Shown: one piece after another, positions 32,338 through 44,562 of the stretch
How positions within the stretch are numbered: the first letter of the stretch is position 1
Layout: every line of letters starts with the position of its first letter
DNA from: Asparagopsis taxiformis
Lineage: Eukaryota > Rhodophyta > Florideophyceae > Bonnemaisoniales > Bonnemaisoniaceae
Assembly (NCBI GenBank): GCA_030407315.1
Contig: JALQPE010002155.1
Span: forward strand, 1 to 64,000
Length of the DNA: 64,000 nt
Direction: 5' to 3'
The notes under the pieces: generated by a model
What the model saw: only the letters and a program-made list of their open reading frames with translations
Databases searched by the model: none
Told to the model about the DNA's origin: nothing
Translations under genes and position numbers: made by a program

Positions 32338-34389
32338 AGGGTCGGAAAGTGCTTATGATCCAGCATACAGTATTGGTTTATTTCAGGAGATGATCTGGAT
32401 TTAGAACAGCCAATGAAGTGGATTATACCAGTGTTGATGATGGAATACGACCAAAAGGTAGGCTGGTTGCAGGCACAGTGTGTGCTGGTTGAAAATCAGC
32501 ACATCAGCTGGTTTAAACAAGCCTACCCTCTGGTTTCCAACCAGAACTGACATTGGTTTGAAGCAGTCGAAAGACTTGAATAATCCCATAGTCTGAAGTA
32601 GATTCTACCAATGTACATAGAGGTTCTTTCCATCATATTATATGGATTTTTCTTGCAGTTTAATGGTTGCGAACCAGTAGTATAGGTGGATTTTAGTACT
32701 CAATTGACTGGTTTAATACCATTAAGGAGGGTGGTTGAAGGGCGGAAATGACGGGAATTTATCAGCGGACGAGTCGGAATAGATAGGGTGGGATGTTGGT
32801 TCTCGGCACATAGGAGACGCCGTTATCCTAAAAGAAATTATAGGATAGGCCTGGTATGATGGATTGATGGCAATGGTAAACGAGGAAGCCCGGTCCTGTC
32901 GACCAGAAAGGAGACAGCAAATTTATTTTGAATGAGCTGTGAATGAAACTACTACTGCTCTGAAGTGCTACCTTTACTACTCTACAGAACTACTAACTGT
33001 GTACTATGAACTGTGAACAACTAAAGCCTATTTACTATTTTTGAGTAGAGTAGAGACGAAATGAAGAATGGAAATGATCAATAAGGAAAAAGTTAGAAAT
33101 TGAAATGAACCCAATGCAGTTGAAGAGAAGGTGAAAATACGTACCAGAAGTGAAGCGGAAAGGAAGACTGAGAAGGAAGAAACTGGAATAGTGAAGGTAG
33201 AAAATCTGTTAGTAGTTGTTGTATCGTCTAGGTCAGAGTAAAGATCTAGAGAGAGAACTTGTATGGGAAGAGAAAGGGAATTGAGAAAGCAGCAGGGGAT
33301 CCCCTAACCATGCTCTCCTTAGAGTTGCGCAATTCTAAGCAGAGCATGGATAACAAAACTGGTTGATGACGTGGGAAAGTGACGGGAAGAATGGAAAAGA
33401 GTGACAGTAAGCGCTTAAATGTCGACAGAAGGCGGCTGTTGCAGCCAGAAAAGACGCTTGGTAGGACGCTGAGCGAAACAAAGCGCGAACGTTTTGCTAT
33501 TTCAAAAAATTGGAGGACATTTGTGCTGTACAGCGTAAGAAGACGTCCAATATGGTCAAAAATCGTACAGCGCACCATGCACCGTGAGTAAAGTGAAAGA
33601 ACGAAGATGTGCAGAGAATAGGAATGAATCAGAAGGATGAAGTAGAAAGGGCACGGTATGGAATATGTGTAAAGAGGGATATATTGTATTGTATATCGTT
33701 GCTAAAAAGCATAACATAGATTGTTTATTGTATGGAGTAGTAATCGAAAGCTAGCCAGCCCTGGGAAGGTATCCATTTTCTCTAGTGATGACAAAAAAAG
33801 ATCCATCGAGGAAAGATGGACCAGCATATGTCATAGAACGAGTAGAAAAGTTGACGGAGCATAGTTCAGGAGTACAGTTGTGGATGAGACCGATCTTTCG
33901 GACAACAGCGGTAAGAGGCAGAAACCAGCTTCTCGTGAGCTTCTGTACCTTGTATTCTTCTGCTTAATACTTTGAGACAGGATAGACTAGCGAAAATAGC
34001 AAATAGATGGAGAGGATGTGAAACGGTATCGGAAGGAGTAGTATGATTGGTTCTCTGTTCGGGAAGAAATACTTCCAGGACTATCCAGAGTTTAGGACAA
34101 GATGACTTGGAAAGAACAGGAGTTGAAGATGGAAACTGATAGCTGCTGTCAGTTTCCGTCTTCGTGCTGCTGGAGCACGCCTGAAGGACATAACCCTTTG
34201 TAAACACCCTTTGTGAATTCCTCAGGTTTAGAGAAATCACGGGAAGCAGAAATAGTAGAGGTACCGGATGTTTGGTGAGAAGAGGTGCACCGGACGCCTT
34301 TGGCGGGATACCCCGAGATTGTGTGAGAAGTAGTTTTGCTTGCACATTTGTAAACAGATTTAGAACTGGATAAATTAACCGTCACCCAC
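32338..34389. other. no gene recognised
   Basis: AT-rich and locally purine-biased DNA. Short frames such as 33379-33591 (plus) are basic and have no family resemblance. A small hairpin GGAAACTGA/TCAGTTTCC lies at about 34131-34158. Confidence 0.3.
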
Positions 34390-35246
34390 GAGTAATGGTT
34401 GAATGGGGAGTACAAGCCTGGGTGGAAGGGTTTGCGAAGATGATTGAGAAGTGGGTCATGACAGAGATTATAGAGGAGGTAGTCTGGTATGTCCGATCCG
34501 AGGTAGAGTCGAAGTGTTGCCTACCGAAAAGAATGCGGAGCAGGAAACGACGGCTGAATTTCTTCCACTCTGTTGTATTGTTTGCATGTAGTAAAGATGA
34601 GAGTGCAAGGTGCAGTCTTGATTTCCAGTCATTCCAAATTGCTGCGAGCATAGCATAGAGTTTTTTATCTTGCCACCAGCTTGTTCGAGACCAAGTTTCA
34701 TGGTTTGATTAGTAGCTTGGAAAGCGAGCTCAGAAACTTGTCGAACATGGCCTACTAGTGGTATAGTGTGTTCGTACACTTCAACTAGACGATGAAGGTA
34801 TGGCTTGTTGTCCAAATTCCTTCGGGGACGAAATCCTTCCCTTTGGTCTCGTAAGCGTCTGCTTCTGTGTCTAGAGCAATAGAAGCTCCAAAGTCTAGCT
34901 TTCTTTCTTCCGAAAAAACCCTTTCGCTGTACAGCCCCCAGGCGAGTTCGAGCTCGTCGACTTTGTGGGCATACTGCTTGGGCAGCAACTTTAGATGTTT
35001 AAAGTAATGACTATGGATTAAGCCATTTTTGAGTTTCTTGTTGAATTCTGAACAGCAGATATACAGTCTATTTCCAGCCTCGGTAAGTAGTAGGTAGCGG
35101 AAATGAAGGTAAAGAGGCTGCTGGTGGTCGGATGCAGTTGTAGAGGATAATGTGGGAGGGCGTTTGGGGGAGTGGGAGAAGATGAGAGCTCTTCGAAAGC
35201 AAGTTGGGCCGACAAGAATGACGGAGAAGCGCTCGCTCATACCCAT
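34390..35246 (-). pseudogene. decayed transposase-like C-terminal region
   Basis: Three successive frames join into one protein-like path: KLLPKQYAHKVDELELAWGL, then YLHRLVEVYEHTIPLVGHVR, SELAFQATNQTMKLGLEQ, and AAIWNDWKSRL. The pattern of a His-containing helix, a G-x-x-S/R-E-x-x-F block and Asn-Gln-x-x-K resembles the C-terminal RNase-H-fold segment of KDZ/CMC-type transposases. Frame changes lie near 34800 and 34640. The catalytic aspartates are not visible, so the assignment is tentative. Confidence 0.35.
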
Positions 35247-36220
35247 TGTGTATGTCTCCGAATTGGAGTGGTTGTAAACCGTCTATTGATGCAGCAGATT
35301 GAGTGATTTCATAGCATCGACGATGAAATGATCAACAAAAATGCTTTGCATCATCGTTAGAGAGGCTGCAGAAAGCATTTTCCAACGCATCCTTTGCGAA
35401 ACCCTAGAGGAGATGTTCGGTACTCACGAAAGTGGAGCGGTAGCAGTCTATAATAGCAGGCACAACTTTAGATGGATTGTTCGAATCTGCGTTGAGAGGC
35501 ATGAAATGTGGGCACACTTTTGGAGTCACGTGATTGTTGTGTTAGGTCTTCAATGAGAAGACATGGAGTGTCGGTCATGTTTTCTATGCATAGATCCATA
35601 GATCTCAAGCCATAAAGAAATTGTTTTGGCAACGAGTCGATCTTGAGACTCTGGTCTGCTCCGGAAAATGAAATTGCAATTAATTCAATCCCTAGTGGAC
35701 ATTTACAAGGTTTTATGGAGCACATATGGATGATTCCATTAACCTCTATGTATGCTCCAAATACGAGGTGAATGCTCCTGACAGCATCACAATATATTCG
35801 TGAACTCCTCCACTCAGCATGGTTTTGACCCCCCAAAATTTTATTGCATAAAAATAATTTTCCCGAGGGCGGATATCCTCCACTCAACATGCTTTTGACC
35901 CCCTTGTACTCTTATCCACCTCCAAAAATACTCAAAATACATACAAATGTCCACTAGGGAATTACATTGTAATTACCACCATATTCGTAGACTAGAGTGA
36001 AATCGACAGGGGCGTCAAAAAATTTGTCGTACCCGAATTGGTCGAGCAAAACTCAATCTGGAAATCAAGCAATGCCGGATTGAGTATTGTCCAACTAGTT
36101 GGCTTTGGTCTGTAACGTTTATCCAAAATCATCCACACATGTCTACTAGTCCTCCAGCTTCACCCGCTTTGGAGACGACCCTTATGCTCATTCTTCTTCT
36201 CCACACCATACAATTCCCCC
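35247..36220. other. no gene recognised
   Basis: A minus-strand open stretch at 35468-35890 has no convincing start or family. A short repeat 'ctccactcagcatg(c/g)ttttgacc' occurs twice near 35808 and 35878. Confidence 0.3.
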
Positions 36221-37055
36221 ATGCCCGCTCCCAACGAAAACCACGACCTGCTCTGCGAAATAGAAGAGAGGTACTCTGCACATCTTCAACGTTTTCTCGC
36301 TCCTATCCAAGATGAATTGGCCGCTTTGTGCTATCTCGCTTCCATTCTGGAGGGTACCAACACAGTCCCAGCACCAAACGCTGGGGATCATGACAGGGAC
36401 ATGCACATTGCTTGTCAGGTAGTGGAGAGAATTTCTACCAACAAATCCACCGTCTCTCTCTTTGTCGCGTATTGCACCATGGAGGAATTGGCGAGGACTA
36501 GCACTCCGTTCGAAACCTCCTCTGCAAATCCCTCTCAACCTTCCGATTCATGTCCAGCTTTGCTCCTCGCCAAGTTTTCCTTCTCCAAATTCTCTTCCGC
36601 TCCTTCTGAAACTACACAGTCCAAGGCGTCCCTCATCATCAGCCCTGTTAGGAAGAAACACGTCTACCTTCAGCAGTCCATCTTCGGCTCTGCTTTCTTT
36701 TCGATGGCCAATGAACACATTGTTAGATGGAAGGACTCTACCTTGCGCAAGGCAGGACTAGCAGACCCTGAAGAAGAAGGTGCCTCTGAACAAGCCTGCC
36801 TGGGTGCACCTCCCATCTCATACTCTTCGCGAAGCATTTGCTCTCGCCATGCCTACCGGCGAAGACAATCTCTTCGTGCCCCCTTCAAGGCGGAAAAAAC
36901 TATCTAACGACTCCGACATGAAATCCATTCAAGCACCCTCACCCTTGTTCTCCATTTTCAGAAATTCCAGTTTCGCTCCCGATGACACTGCACCAGTTCT
37001 AATCGCTACTTCCGCGCTGCGTGCACTCACGAAGTTCTTCAACAACTCCGCATGA
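36221..37055 (+). CDS. hypothetical protein with one frameshift
   Basis: The ATG at 36221 opens a frame beginning MPAPNENHDLLCEIEERYSA, with a helical N-terminus, a Ser-rich middle (FSFSKFSSAPSE) and YLQQSIFGSAFFSMANEH. Near 36765-36790 the coding signal moves to another frame that reads KPAWVHLPSHTLREAFALAM and ends at 37055. Together they give about 278 residues. I do not recognise the family. The shift lies in an A/G-rich run and may be a mutation or error. Confidence 0.4.
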
Positions 37056-39288
37056 CAGTGACCTACAGTCAATCCCTCAACTACAATCTCCTCCCCGCAC
37101 ATTATAGATCACTCCATTGCAGAATTATCAATTATGAAAAGATGAAGAATGAACCTCATTTCGTCAGCAGGGAACGGCTCAAAAATGAATAATTTACCCC
37201 CTGCAACCCATTCCTTTTTCTTCTGCATCAGTCTGTGAGCTTCGGTCTGAGCAAAAAGCTGAAAATTTTGAAGATACACGAAACGTCGTACGTCGTATCG
37301 CTGACAGCAAGATGACATCTTCACCATCTCCAAACCTACGGAGCCCATATCCCTCACGTTGAACTCATTTCATCTTGTGGCCTCTCAGAGGAAAAAGTGT
37401 GACGTACAATAGTCAGGGTGTATGTAGAGTAAATTTGGAATACAGTTGATTGCGCCAAACACTGAAGAAGAAATTACCATGTTATCAGTGTACAGTCGAA
37501 GTAGGACGAATTGAGTAGGTAGAGTGCATTATGAGTGGCAGAGATGTGCAACTGTTATTTATTGCGAGAATGGATATATATGAATTAGATGTGATGCAAT
37601 CCATACCTTTTCTAGTTGACAGCACCTGTCAAAATTTTCATTTTCTGGCAAAGAATTTTCTCATTTCTTGACGAATGTACTCCAGATAAGCCCAAAATGC
37701 TGTCCTAATTTCTCTTCGGCCGGTTTTTTGCGCTTTGGATACCTACTGCTCAATTACATCAAATTATGAGCCCTTCGACAAACAGTTGGTAAAGGCCTCA
37801 TACTGCTTCCATCCAATAACAAAAAAAGCACCAGCTACATGCTCTGGATACAAGGATAGAGAAATGAGACATATTCCAGACCAACCCATCAACCAATATA
37901 TTGGCCAATGGGCTAGTAGGGACAATGATCTTATAATATAATATAGGATCATCATCCCTACTTTCAAGCTAAATTTGCAGTCCAGAGCTATCTGAGTTCA
38001 CTCATGGAACTCCACGCTTATCACCCTGATAGGCACAAATTTGTGCCGATCCATAGTGGTATACGTTTATTGCTCACTCGTACAGGGCCGGGCCACTCTC
38101 CTGAATTTACCACCATTTAATCCTTTGGAACCCTAGAATCCTGAAACTTATTTTATGCCGGTACCCGAAAACCAAGATTGATACCTTACAGAGAAAGTTA
38201 CAATATATGTACGCTGATTTACAATTTAAATGTACGCATTTCTTCATGAAAGGAATTTGTGCTTTATATTACGTAAAGTTCTTTCTGTTTAAAATTCAAG
38301 TGATATCTTAATGTTTACAGATATTACCATATATTTACCAGAACTTCCGAGGAAATATAATTTTCGAAACAACCGCGGGAAATATATTTTATTACAGTAA
38401 AACGTGAACCGTATGCATGCCAAAATAGAACTGTTGTCCTGAACGTGGATATGTATTCAAATAATATTACTGAAGTCTAGTAATGTATCACTCTGGTATT
38501 TTTCTGATATTTCGTGGTTTATGATAACGCTTATCGCGTAGTTCACTCGTCGAATCTTTTTCAATTTTTATCCGCAGTGGATGATATCTACTCAAACCCA
38601 TGTAGTTCAAATTTTTTGAGATTTGAGAGACATAAAATAACTTTGAAATTGGGCCATGAGAAATACAGCTCCGTATTTCTTATGGAATAGTGAACTAGTG
38701 AGTTTCTGAAGTTTTCTTGATGAATCTAAATTCAAAAGCTCAGAATGTTTCCTCGTTTGCAGATTAGTTCCGTTGATAATGGGTAAGTCTATCTGGAAGT
38801 GATCTTTGAGGGAGTGCAAATAATGATTTTCCAACAATACTAGAACATGAAATTGAACAAGCAGTATCGATATCGAAAAAATTTCATACCATGTTATTTC
38901 TCTAGCTAGTAAATTAGCTTAACTCATATCAACGTAAATACAGTGCAATTATAAGCATGGCTGTAACTTTTATCGCTGCGACTTGGAAAAGTTCTTTTCG
39001 TAACAGTGTAGTGATCATAGTTAACGACATGTCACAGAAGAGGCTCATCTCGAAGATCTTGTGTACAAAACCGTGGTGTGGTAGAAGAAATAATCAACCA
39101 TCCATACCTCGTCTACGCAGCTGTCGCTATGTTAATAATAATATCGAAACAGTGCAGAAAGTGCGGAACCTAAATCCATCAGTCTACAAGATAAATTAAG
39201 ACCTTCTTTCATCTCAGTTCCTTCCCCACTTCATCAACATATCTTTCAACTCGGACTTTTTACTCTATTTCTCAAATATATAAAAAGC
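37056..39288. other. AT-rich intergenic DNA with an imperfect palindrome
   Basis: No gene is supported. An imperfect 46-bp palindrome lies at 37916-37961 (GTAGGGACAATGATC against GATCATCATCCCTAC). The short frame at 38957-39199 lacks coding character. Confidence 0.3.
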
Positions 39289-40071
39289 ATGAAAAAAGAA
39301 AACAGCAAGAAGCGGGTGAGGGTGTGGAATCGGGTTGAAGAACGGAAGCAATGTGGAACAGCTGCTCCACTAGAACGAAATATTGCAAAATTCCTTCGAA
39401 AAAATCCCAACTACGACGTTTACAATGGACAAGATAAGGTGAGAGGTCATAAAGCATATCTAGAGGCTAAATTCGGACGATATAACCCTACAGAGAGGGT
39501 AACAATTTGGAATAGAGTTGACCGAAGAAAGCTCTCTGGAAACTCTGCACCATTTAGACGGAATCTAGAAAAATATTTCTCCTCACATCCTGAATGGGAG
39601 ATATACGTCAACCAGGATTCCAAAAAAGTCTATGCTACCCCCGAAAACAAAAGAAATCTACATACTCCTCAATGTGATGTAGAGAAGGAGGTTGAACTAT
39701 CTGCAGAGGCAATTTCTCCCCGGCTTGATACTGAGAGATATTCCAGAGGAAGCTTCCATCGCGAATATTGCGAGGACTGGGATGGAGCAGGAAGCCATGA
39801 AAAAAAGTGTGATGTGGAGGCTGGATGTTCACAAAGTTCGGAATCAATTTCTTATTCTGTTTCTATTCCAAAAAGTGAAGAAATTGGTAGAAGTAATGAG
39901 GACTTTCTTTTCATGAACTACAACTCCGAAGAGGATGGTGATATATTTCACCAACTATTTCCAAGGAAAGGTGACGTATCAGAATTCCCCAATCTCTCTT
40001 CTTTAATGCTTGGGAATAGACGCTCTTCTTCAAATTCCCTTGATTCTGACAGCTATCCCGTTCATGGTTGA
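39289..40071 (+). CDS. protein with two copies of a 'WNR...APxxRN' motif
   Basis: The 260-residue frame starts MKKENSKKR. Residues about 9-48 and 66-105 are two copies of one motif: VWNRVEERKQCGTAAPLERN then YDVYNGQD, and IWNRVDRRKLSGNSAPFRRN then WEIYVNQD. The spacing of about 57 residues suggests a small repeated domain, perhaps nucleic-acid or chromatin binding given its basic charge; I cannot name it. The rest is acidic and Ser-rich. TATATAAAA lies only about ten bases before the ATG, too close for a normal TATA box, so the transcript start or upstream exon is unclear. Confidence 0.55.
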   Translation: MKKENSKKRVRVWNRVEERKQCGTAAPLERNIAKFLRKNPNYDVYNGQDKVRGHKAYLEAKFGRYNPTERVTIWNRVDRRKLSGNSAPFRRNLEKYFSSHPEWEIYVNQDSKKVYATPENKRNLHTPQCDVEKEVELSAEAISPRLDTERYSRGSFHREYCEDWDGAGSHEKKCDVEAGCSQSSESISYSVSIPKSEEIGRSNEDFLFMNYNSEEDGDIFHQLFPRKGDVSEFPNLSSLMLGNRRSSSNSLDSDSYPVHG

Positions 40072-40092
40072 CGCATGCCAAGTATTATGATT

Positions 40093-40387
40093 CAGCAGAA
40101 TAGCTTTTCTGCCTACCTATGAACATGGGGCCAGGCTACTGAGGCTCTATGCTAAGTGCTTAGTATCCACGGTTCCACGTTTTCTCTTGCAATTCATCAA
40201 ACGCTCCCCTAAGTACAGATTTTTGTCTTGCGCTTTCAGGACCCATGTCTCCAAATTATCAGAATTACTATCTCCTCATTTAGAAAGACCTTATGCTAAA
40301 AGTTTATTAGGAATTTTGCTCAACTACCCTACAAAAGAGTCTGGAATTAGTGACCCTCAAGAGGGGCCAAAAATAGGCTTTGATTGA
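40093..40387 (+). CDS. open coding-like fragment without a start
   Basis: A 98-codon stop-free stretch reads ARLLRLYAKCLVSTVPRFLL, FIKRSPKYRFLSCAFRTHVS and SELLSPHLERPYAKSLLG. It has no Met at its head and follows the previous gene by about 20 bases in another frame. It could be a separate exon or a relic of a longer gene. No family was recognised. Confidence 0.25.
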
Positions 40388-40842
40388 CAAATTTGCGATT
40401 TGTATACTACCGGACGACTAAAAAAATATAACAATCGCCATCTTTTGAAATATATTCCTCATAGCTTTCAAAACGCATGAATAGTACTCGGATATATCTC
40501 TTTTCTAGTCTTCATGAATTTTTCAGTAGTTAATCTCATACTTAGGAGACATCAAGTTACTCAATGGCAGTAAAATTTTCAAGGAAAAAAAGCTTTATTA
40601 CTTTTTCCATTCTCGTGTTCTTTCAAGTGAGAATTTGACGGCTACAAAAAGAATTTTTCATCCCGCAAGATTTTTTTCACTGAAGATGGAAAAATTTTCG
40701 CACGGTTTCCCAGTGGATCCACTCGAAACTCACCAGTAAAGGAGGAGGTTTTGCTGAAATTGCATGTAGTATAACTTATACTTCAGAGTACCCTCTGATG
40801 TAATCGGTGTTTGTGCTATAGACAAAAACCTCTTGGCTGATG
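40388..40842. other. AT-rich, no gene seen
   Basis: Nothing recognisable. The last five bases, TGATG, are the left target duplication of solo LTR copy B. Confidence 0.4.
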
Positions 40843-41525
40843 TGTAGCAAGTAGAAAATCCGCAGGAGCGGCAAACCACCCGACAGGTGTCCCGAGCCTC
40901 GGTAAACGAAGGTGGTAGAGCAGATGAACCTTATAGTATACCCAGCGGGTAGGCTCGTATGAGAGGTGTACCTACCCGGAAGGGGTTAGGCGAATAGGGA
41001 TGCTCACGCTAGGTGCGTATAGATGGAGCGAGTGACGTAATCCGCCGAGCTGTCGGCTAACCCTAAGGTTGTCCCTGAGAGGGTTAAACACTAGGTATGC
41101 AAACACTGTTCCAATGGGTCGTAATTCCACTTGAGTTTATGTTACTCTCGAACCCGTGCCTACTGGCTATTCCAGTGGCGTATTTAAACTAAGTCTACTG
41201 TAAACTAGGGTTAGTGGTTAGGAATAAATATCCAGTTATTGACCAACCAGAGCCCAGTTAACGGCACTCGCCTACCCGCGAGGTTATTGCCAGTTAGGCT
41301 TACATGGTAATGAACTGCTGGTTAGCTTAAGTTAGAAATTTGTCCCTTGTGGGGTCTTGGCCGGGGCCGATAGGCCCGAGTAGGGTATTTTCAGCCTTCC
41401 GCTAGTCCCAATTACAGGAAACAAGCGCAGTTGGCTGGTGCCTTGTAATTGGCACATCCCTTAAGTGGGTACCCAATAGGGAAGCGAAACGGCTCAGATT
41501 GAGAGGACCGCCAGGCGGTACGACA
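40843..41525 (+). mobile_element. solo LTR, copy B (683 bp)
   Basis: Starts TGTAGCAAGTAGAAAATCC and ends GGCGGTACGACA, with the exact 5-bp duplication TGATG on both sides (40838-40842 and 41526-41530). It matches copy A (27130-27815) in reverse orientation over its full length, with scattered substitutions. Two independent insertion sites with TG...CA ends and 5-bp duplications show that this is an LTR family, probably left by recombination between LTRs. Confidence 0.92.
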
Positions 41526-41530
41526 TGATG

Positions 41531-42436
41531 TCCGACTTGGATTGATGAATCACACATACGTCTTTCCAATACTGTAGTACAGCTATCTGCAGATGAGTGA
41601 TTACTACCTATCCGCATATCAGAGGAGCATCGAGTTTGTCATATGTTCATCATGGGTTCATCGTTCGACGACCATTAAGTATTAGTGTGGAAGTATGGAT
41701 ATATGGACTAAAGAAAATTTTCTGGTCCAATCTGATAGACCTTAAACCAACTTTTCTCCATCATCTCAGACTTCGGGACTGGGGAATAGAGATTAAGAGT
41801 ATGCTCTGTCGACTAGAAGAATATTTCGCCTAGAGCTTCCAAATGGGAGCACAAAAGTATGCAGGAAACCGTGAACGAAGCAACCATCCGCGCAGTTACC
41901 AAAGTTAAACTCTGTCGTGAAAAATATTCCAGTATTCTATTTGCCGAAAACTTCCTCATAATATCTTTGAATTTGAAGTTTTGACACATTCTTTCTCATT
42001 CCCTTTTGTGGAAATCGACAGAAAACGTACAGTTACCGCTTGTTGACCTTCGTACCTCTTCCTGTAAAATGTGTTCTTTATGAATTCGGAGACTAGACGG
42101 CAACTATTCATATGGGAACCAAAAAGGCCAAGCGGATAACGATTATTCTCTACAATACGACTGAGGCATCGTTTCATCCATTATCGTCCATTTCAGATGC
42201 TGAGGGATGCTTTCTTGAGAACGATTTGTAGCTTCCGAAAGTTTCTCTACTTTAAGAAGTGATTAAAGAGTAAATTTCTGAGCATTAGGCATATTTTTAA
42301 TGTACCAAATCTAACTCTCCACCCAAAACTACGCATCGATTGGTGGTGGTCTGCTTACCTCAACACATCATCCCTCGTGCAAAATGTAGCTATACATAAA
42401 ATGTATGATAAATTTTCTGTTGATGAACATTGGATA
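41531..42436. other. no gene recognised
   Basis: AT-rich DNA between solo LTR B and the gypsy element. Short frames (41597-41833 plus, 41956-42177 minus) show no family resemblance. Confidence 0.3.
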
Positions 42437-42440
42437 TGCT

Positions 42441-42699
42441 TGCTGCTCGCAAAGGTGGCGTGAATCTGAGGACTCTGCCTACCGTGTACCTCCCAATGTT
42501 CTACAATAGAGCAGTAAATACCTATCGGATAGAGAAGGAAAAACGCACTCAGAAATGTTCGGCATTAGGCCGATGACGTATGGTAATAATGTGATTACAG
42601 TAAATGAAATGTCGATACAATACGAATAGCAGCTTGACCTCCTGGAGCGAATAACGCATTGCTGTCCAGAAATGGGCGGAAAGCCAGGTCCGCTCAACA
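42441..42699 (-). repeat. gypsy 3' LTR
   Basis: Plus-strand ends are TGCTGCTCGC and CGCTCAACA. It is next to a purine-rich tract (minus strand CTGAAAGGTGGC) expected upstream of a 3' LTR. Confidence 0.92.
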
Positions 42700-42720
42700 G
42701 CCACCTTTCAGAGAGCCATC

Positions 42721-43002
42721 CTAAGAAGACCTGGCAGCGCGGACAAGGTCTTGACTAGGATGCGAAGCGAGGAAACGTTCCAACATATCAGTTATATCTT
42801 CTCGCATGGTTGAGAAAGGCTCCCAAGTCGGTTCTTCATTTGCAAAGCCGCGCCACTTGCACTGTACTTCATAAATCTTATAAATACTGTTGAAACGAAG
42901 ACCAAGAAATTTGGTAAAGGTGTTATAAGTAGGATCGTTGTTGTCAATCGAATCCAATAGGTCTTCTGTGGAGTCTAGAGACGAGTCTGCGTAATGGCGC
43001 AT
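42721..43002 (-). pseudogene. chromodomain at the end of the gypsy polyprotein
   Basis: FLGLRFNSIYKIYEVQCKWR, then FANEEPTWEPFSTMREDI, matches a chromodomain: the YEVQCKWRG strand and the EPTWEP turn are typical. Such domains on integrase C-termini direct insertion to heterochromatin in chromoviruses. It is separated from the integrase by a frame change near 43030. Confidence 0.85.
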
Positions 43003-43074
43003 ACGAGTGGCGTGTACCGTGACTGTAGCTCCCGTGATGAAGTTTTCGCAGTCATAAGATAGGTCTGATACTGG

Positions 43075-44520
43075 TCAGAGAACACGGCGTGGACCACGCC
43101 AGCGGACGCGGAGTTTGTGACTGCGGGAAGGCTGTGGATCGGCTACATGAACGAAATCACCAATAGTGAAGTTGATAGGCTGTATTTGCGTCTGCTTGTT
43201 ATGCAGATGGACAGCATCCGTGCGACGTTTGTTGCAACAAGCAGAAATATCCCGATTCATTTCATCCAGTGACGACAACAATGGATTTAATTTGACAATG
43301 CGTTTGGCTTGTATGTTATCGATAGTTGCAGCTTCTGCTGCTTCCGGACCAACTATGGTATGGAGGGGGTTGTCAGCTGGTAAGCCCGTGAAAACAGTCA
43401 CTGATGCTTGGTTTCCAAGTGAAGAACGGGCACTATGATTCATAACGCTCTGTACAATTGGGAGAACAGAGGGCCAGGACTCCGGTGCCATGCGAAACTC
43501 AGATAGAAGTGCACGACACATCTTAAGCAACTCGCGACAGACGCGTTCAACAGTACAATTTGCTTGAGGATTATGTGGTGTTGTGAAATCATGTTTGGAG
43601 TACAAGGCTCGATTGAGTGGAGATATTAATGTATTTTTGAAATGCGCACCTTGGTCAGATACCCAAGTAAGGCAGACGCCAAAGGCTGCAAACCATGCCA
43701 ATAAGCCGTCCACTGCATTTTCCGCGTCTGCTCGAGCAGCAGGGTGGAGCCAGAAATACGAAGATGCATCATTTTTCATGATGAATACGTAGATATATTC
43801 ACTATTGCTCGGTCCCATGTAAAGGTAATCGAAGTGCAATAACTCGTTTGGAGTGTCTGAATGCATTGCATGCCCCAGTGGTCTGGGTACACGTGATCCC
43901 CCCGATGTTGCAAATCAGTGCAAGCATGTATTACAGAATGTCGTGATACCGGTACGCATATCCTTCCAGAAGAAATGTTTAGAAAACTGCTGAATTGTTG
44001 TTGTGATGCCACGGTGGCCAATCACGCAAATTCGAATTTGAAGAGGTACAGCAGCTTGTGGTATCCATACAGCTCCTTGTTCGTTAATAAACAATCCATT
44101 CGACTTATCATTTGGAACACTCTCTACACCGAGTTTAACAGCTTGCTTCTGTGCACGACGCAACCTGTGCACCGTGGGCCATGTAAAGTCGACATCCAGG
44201 TGCGGTGCAACTGGAGCTTTGAACAATGCTGCAATTGAGTGTGGCTGTGGTTTTGTAGTGGGAACAGGAGAGCCCCAGCGAGAGAGCAAATCGGTCCACA
44301 CATTCTCATCCGGATGAGGGGGCCCTGGGGCCCCAGGAATGTGTACAATAGTGTACTGAAAACCAGATAAACGCATCGCCCAACGCTCGACTTTTGATAG
44401 AACATGTCTCGGAAGATTGGGTGATAGTGAGAGTTGATGAAAGATGGAAGTCAAGTTCTTATGATCAGTGAATAGTCGGAATCCATTTGGTTGTATGAGC
44501 AGGTAATTGACTCGTTCCAC
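43075..44520 (-). pseudogene. gypsy RNase H end and integrase
   Basis: The right part (43915-44520) has RLFTDHKNLTSIFHQ of RNase H and the His/Cys zinc motif GHRGITTTIQQFSKHFFWKD. The left part holds the integrase core: LLHFDYLYMGPS (D), WVSDQGAHF (D) and NPQANCTVERVCRELL (E). Stops and frame changes near 43900 separate them. Confidence 0.88.
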
Positions 44521-44562
44521 AAATGCAATAATTGCGTATGCCTCTTTTTCTATTGGAGACTA

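Noticed and set aside
42479..42697. Minus-strand ORF repeated at 47709-47972
   Set aside because: Both lie within the 259-bp gypsy LTRs, which explains the identity.
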